Assembly: GCA_023488685.1 (NCBI GenBank)
Contig: JAMDDR010000438.1
Coordinates: forward strand, 1-35,225
Direction: 5' to 3'
Source of the DNA: Chloroflexota bacterium
GTDB taxonomy: Bacteria; Chloroflexota; Anaerolineae; J036; Brachytrichaceae
DNA: 35,225 nucleotides
Made by a program: the position numbers and the translations under genes. This document shows positions 33,361-35,225 of this stretch, piece after piece. Position 1 is the stretch's first letter. Each line of letters begins with the position of its first letter. The notes below the pieces were generated by a model, which was not told the DNA's origin, did no database searches, and worked only from the letters and a program-made list of their open reading frames with translations.

Positions 33361-35225
33361 TCAATAGCTGACGGACACACGGATCTGACCGCTGGCGGGC
33401 GGGAGCTCGACATCGCCGTGTTCGGCATTGAATGCCGCGTGGGGACGACCGTCCACTGAAGCGGAGCGGATGGGTTTCCGGTGCGGATGGCGGAACCGCA
33501 GCAGCAGCCGCTCCGGTGGGCGGCGCAGTTCGAGTTCGACCTCCGCCTCGACCTGATCCGCCCAGGGTTGCGGGTGGTACGCGATGGAGACGATGCCGGC
33601 AGGCGTGCTCAGCCGCGTGGCGCCGAAGGTCTCGTCACCCGCAAACCAGGTCCGCGGCAGCGCGCGGCCCAGGTGCAGCAGTCCGTCCCGTTCGTACACG
33701 AACATGTAGGCGAGCCACTTCATCGCATTGGACTGGTCACTCGTCTTGAAGGGCGCGCTGTTGGAGAAGCCGAGTACCGGCAGGGGATGCTCGACCATGG
33801 CCTGCACCTCCTCGCGGTAGCAGGCGGCCCAGGCGTTGAAGAACATCCACAAGTACACCCCGATCTCGTCACGATCGAGGTGCGGTAGCAGGCCGGCGAG
33901 CAGGTTCGGCTGCACAGAGAAGCCGCCGGAGTCGAACCACTGCGTCTGAGGATCCTCGATCCGATAGCCGAACGGCGGGTCCATGTAGCGGGTGTCGAGG
34001 AAGTCGTCGAGAATCCAGCCGCCCTCCTTGCTCTCCGGCGTGTAGAGCCCGGAGATGAGCAGATAGACCGATCCCTCCAGCGTTTCGCGGATCCAGCCGT
34101 AGTCGCGCCCGCGGCAATACAGGCGCGAGGGGTAGTGCGGGATCCAGCGCCCGTCGCGCAGGCGAATGAGCGGGCTGTGCCGGCGGGCGGTCTCGAAGCC
34201 ACGCACCAGGTCATCCCGGTAGGCATCCGCCTCTTGGCGGAAGCGCGTCGCCTCGGGATGCCCAAACCGTTCGAGTGCCGCCGCAGCGGACTCCAGACCC
34301 CGCCAGGTGAGGCTGTTCGTGCTCAGCCAGTAGAAATAGTCGTCCACGTCTTCAAGCGCCCCGGCCGGCAGGAAGCCGCGCTCCCAGCCGCGCGAATGCG
34401 GCAGGTCGCCGGCGGTCTCCCGCCCGGTTTCCCGCCGCTGCCGGACGATCCACTCGGCGGCGCGCACCACGTTATCGGCCACGCCCGCGAACCACTCGCG
34501 GTCACCCGCGTGCAGGTAATGGCGCGCCAGGGCCCACAGCGCCCAGCCGTGATGCTGGTTGTAACTTTGCCCCGATTCCAGCCCGTCGGCGCCGAAGAAC
34601 ACGCCCTCGTGGTCGGTGAACCGCCCTTTCAGACCGACCGTCCCCTGGTAACGCGTCCATACGGCCAGCCGGCGCCTGACCTCCTCCGCCAGCCCGCGCT
34701 GTTCCAGCTCCTCGACGATCATCACGGATTCGTTGGTGTAATTGCCGTAGGTGCAAGCCCCGACCGACGTGTTGACGATGCCCGACCCGTCGGGGTGGCC
34801 GAAGTCGCTCATCAGCACGATCGGCAGGTGCCCGACGTAGGCGGCGTTCAGATGGGCGTCGGGCGTGTGGATCTGCGCTCCCTTGCGGCTCTCGGCGCGC
34901 CAGTAGCGCGCCATCTCGTCATAGCACCGCTCGAAGTCCAGCCCGCGCAGTGCCTCGACCTCCGCCACGGATTCGAGCGCGATGAACGGAATGTGCGCCA
35001 GCAGCTCACAGTGCTCGCCGGGCTGAAGCTCCTTGCGGAAGCGCACGCCGTCGCCGGCCGGCACGGTATCCATGTCCGTTTGAAACACCATGCGCAGCAC
35101 CGGCGCGCCCTGGAACTCGCCCATGAGTTGGTCGCCCTCGACGGTCAGTTGCTCGCGCTCGCACAGCGGGACCAGTGTATCCGTCTGCCAGCGATCCCCG
35201 TGCGCCAGCTCATCCCGGCGGTTCA
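33361..35225 (-). CDS. six-hairpin glycoside hydrolase-like protein (5' end beyond window)
   Basis: About 620 codons are visible and the frame is still open at the right edge, so the N-terminus is missing. The core resembles (alpha/alpha)6 glycosidases (glucoamylase/alpha-L-rhamnosidase/GH63-like): CTYGNYTNESVMIVEELEQRGL, SYNQHHGWALWALARHYLHAGD and YFYWLSTNSLTWRGLESAA, then DPQTQWFDSGGFSVQPNLLA. A C-terminal beta-sandwich ends in SASVDGRPHAAFNAEHGDVELPPASGQ, similar to the tail of alpha-L-rhamnosidase-like enzymes. Base composition is visibly more GC-rich than the protease operon. Family-level substrate cannot be fixed; a role in plant or exopolysaccharide breakdown fits the rest of the region. 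Confidence 0.75.
   Translation of the reverse strand, partial: NRRDELAHGDRWQTDTLVPLCEREQLTVEGDQLMGEFQGAPVLRMVFQTDMDTVPAGDGVRFRKELQPGEHCELLAHIPFIALESVAEVEALRGLDFERCYDEMARYWRAESRKGAQIHTPDAHLNAAYVGHLPIVLMSDFGHPDGSGIVNTSVGACTYGNYTNESVMIVEELEQRGLAEEVRRRLAVWTRYQGTVGLKGRFTDHEGVFFGADGLESGQSYNQHHGWALWALARHYLHAGDREWFAGVADNVVRAAEWIVRQRRETGRETAGDLPHSRGWERGFLPAGALEDVDDYFYWLSTNSLTWRGLESAAAALERFGHPEATRFRQEADAYRDDLVRGFETARRHSPLIRLRDGRWIPHYPSRLYCRGRDYGWIRETLEGSVYLLISGLYTPESKEGGWILDDFLDTRYMDPPFGYRIEDPQTQWFDSGGFSVQPNLLAGLLPHLDRDEIGVYLWMFFNAWAACYREEVQAMVEHPLPVLGFSNSAPFKTSDQSNAMKWLAYMFVYERDGLLHLGRALPRTWFAGDETFGATRLSTPAGIVSIAYHPQPWADQVEAEVELELRRPPERLLLRFRHPHRKPIRSASVDGRPHAAFNAEHGDVELPPASGQIRVSVSY

Overview
The window most resembles a Chloroflexota chromosome (Anaerolineae/Caldilinea-like) or a close relative. 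This is an inference from gene content: long tandem operons, carbohydrate ABC transporters without a local ATPase, CHAT/clostripain proteins, BTAD regulators, DUF104-type antitoxins and GTG/TTG starts with strong AAGGAGG Shine-Dalgarno sites. No rRNA, tRNA or CRISPR array was seen.

Region 1 (1-12923, minus strand) is one long sugar-utilisation operon. It runs from a LacI-type repressor with a promoter and triple palindromic operator, through a solute-binding lipoprotein, two permeases, a family-GHL6/GH29-like glycosidase, a small membrane protein, a RhaM-type mutarotase, a GNAT acetyltransferase and two paralogous FucI/AraA-like isomerases, to two amidohydrolase_2 proteins, the last running off the left edge. 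The likely substrate is a deoxy-sugar or pentose glycoside (inference).

Region 2 (12924-17646) is a patchwork: a DinB-like gene bracketed by two long perfect inverted repeats, a clan GH-D-like (alpha-galactosidase-like) hydrolase on the plus strand, a DUF104/PIN toxin-antitoxin pair, then decayed material (a detached copy of the hydrolase C-terminus and two transposase scraps).

Region 3 (17647-30426, minus strand) is the most unusual part. It holds eight tightly packed genes: a 79-aa small protein, a clostripain-family C11 peptidase, a cytosolic CHAT caspase-like protease, a subtilisin-like lipoprotein, a 1762-aa beta-propeller/Y_Y_Y/transmembrane/CHAT fusion, a CAP-domain lipoprotein, a zinc-ribbon protein and a four-helix membrane protein. 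The cytosolic CHAT protein and the membrane protein end in the same ~44-residue helical module (20 of 44 identical in an ungapped alignment). The set looks like a multi-protease surface-sensing or conflict system: an extracellular propeller sensor linked through the membrane to CHAT, a second CHAT protein, and a membrane partner joined by an adaptor tail. A BTAD-type regulator (31069-31965) is divergently transcribed.

Region 4 (31966-35225) has a second detached copy of the hydrolase C-terminus and a six-hairpin glycosidase truncated by the right edge. The two detached copies (16552-17188 and 32532-33189) share one composite structure in the same orientation and bracket the protease operon and its regulator, so that block may have arrived or been rearranged as an island inside a carbohydrate-catabolism region.
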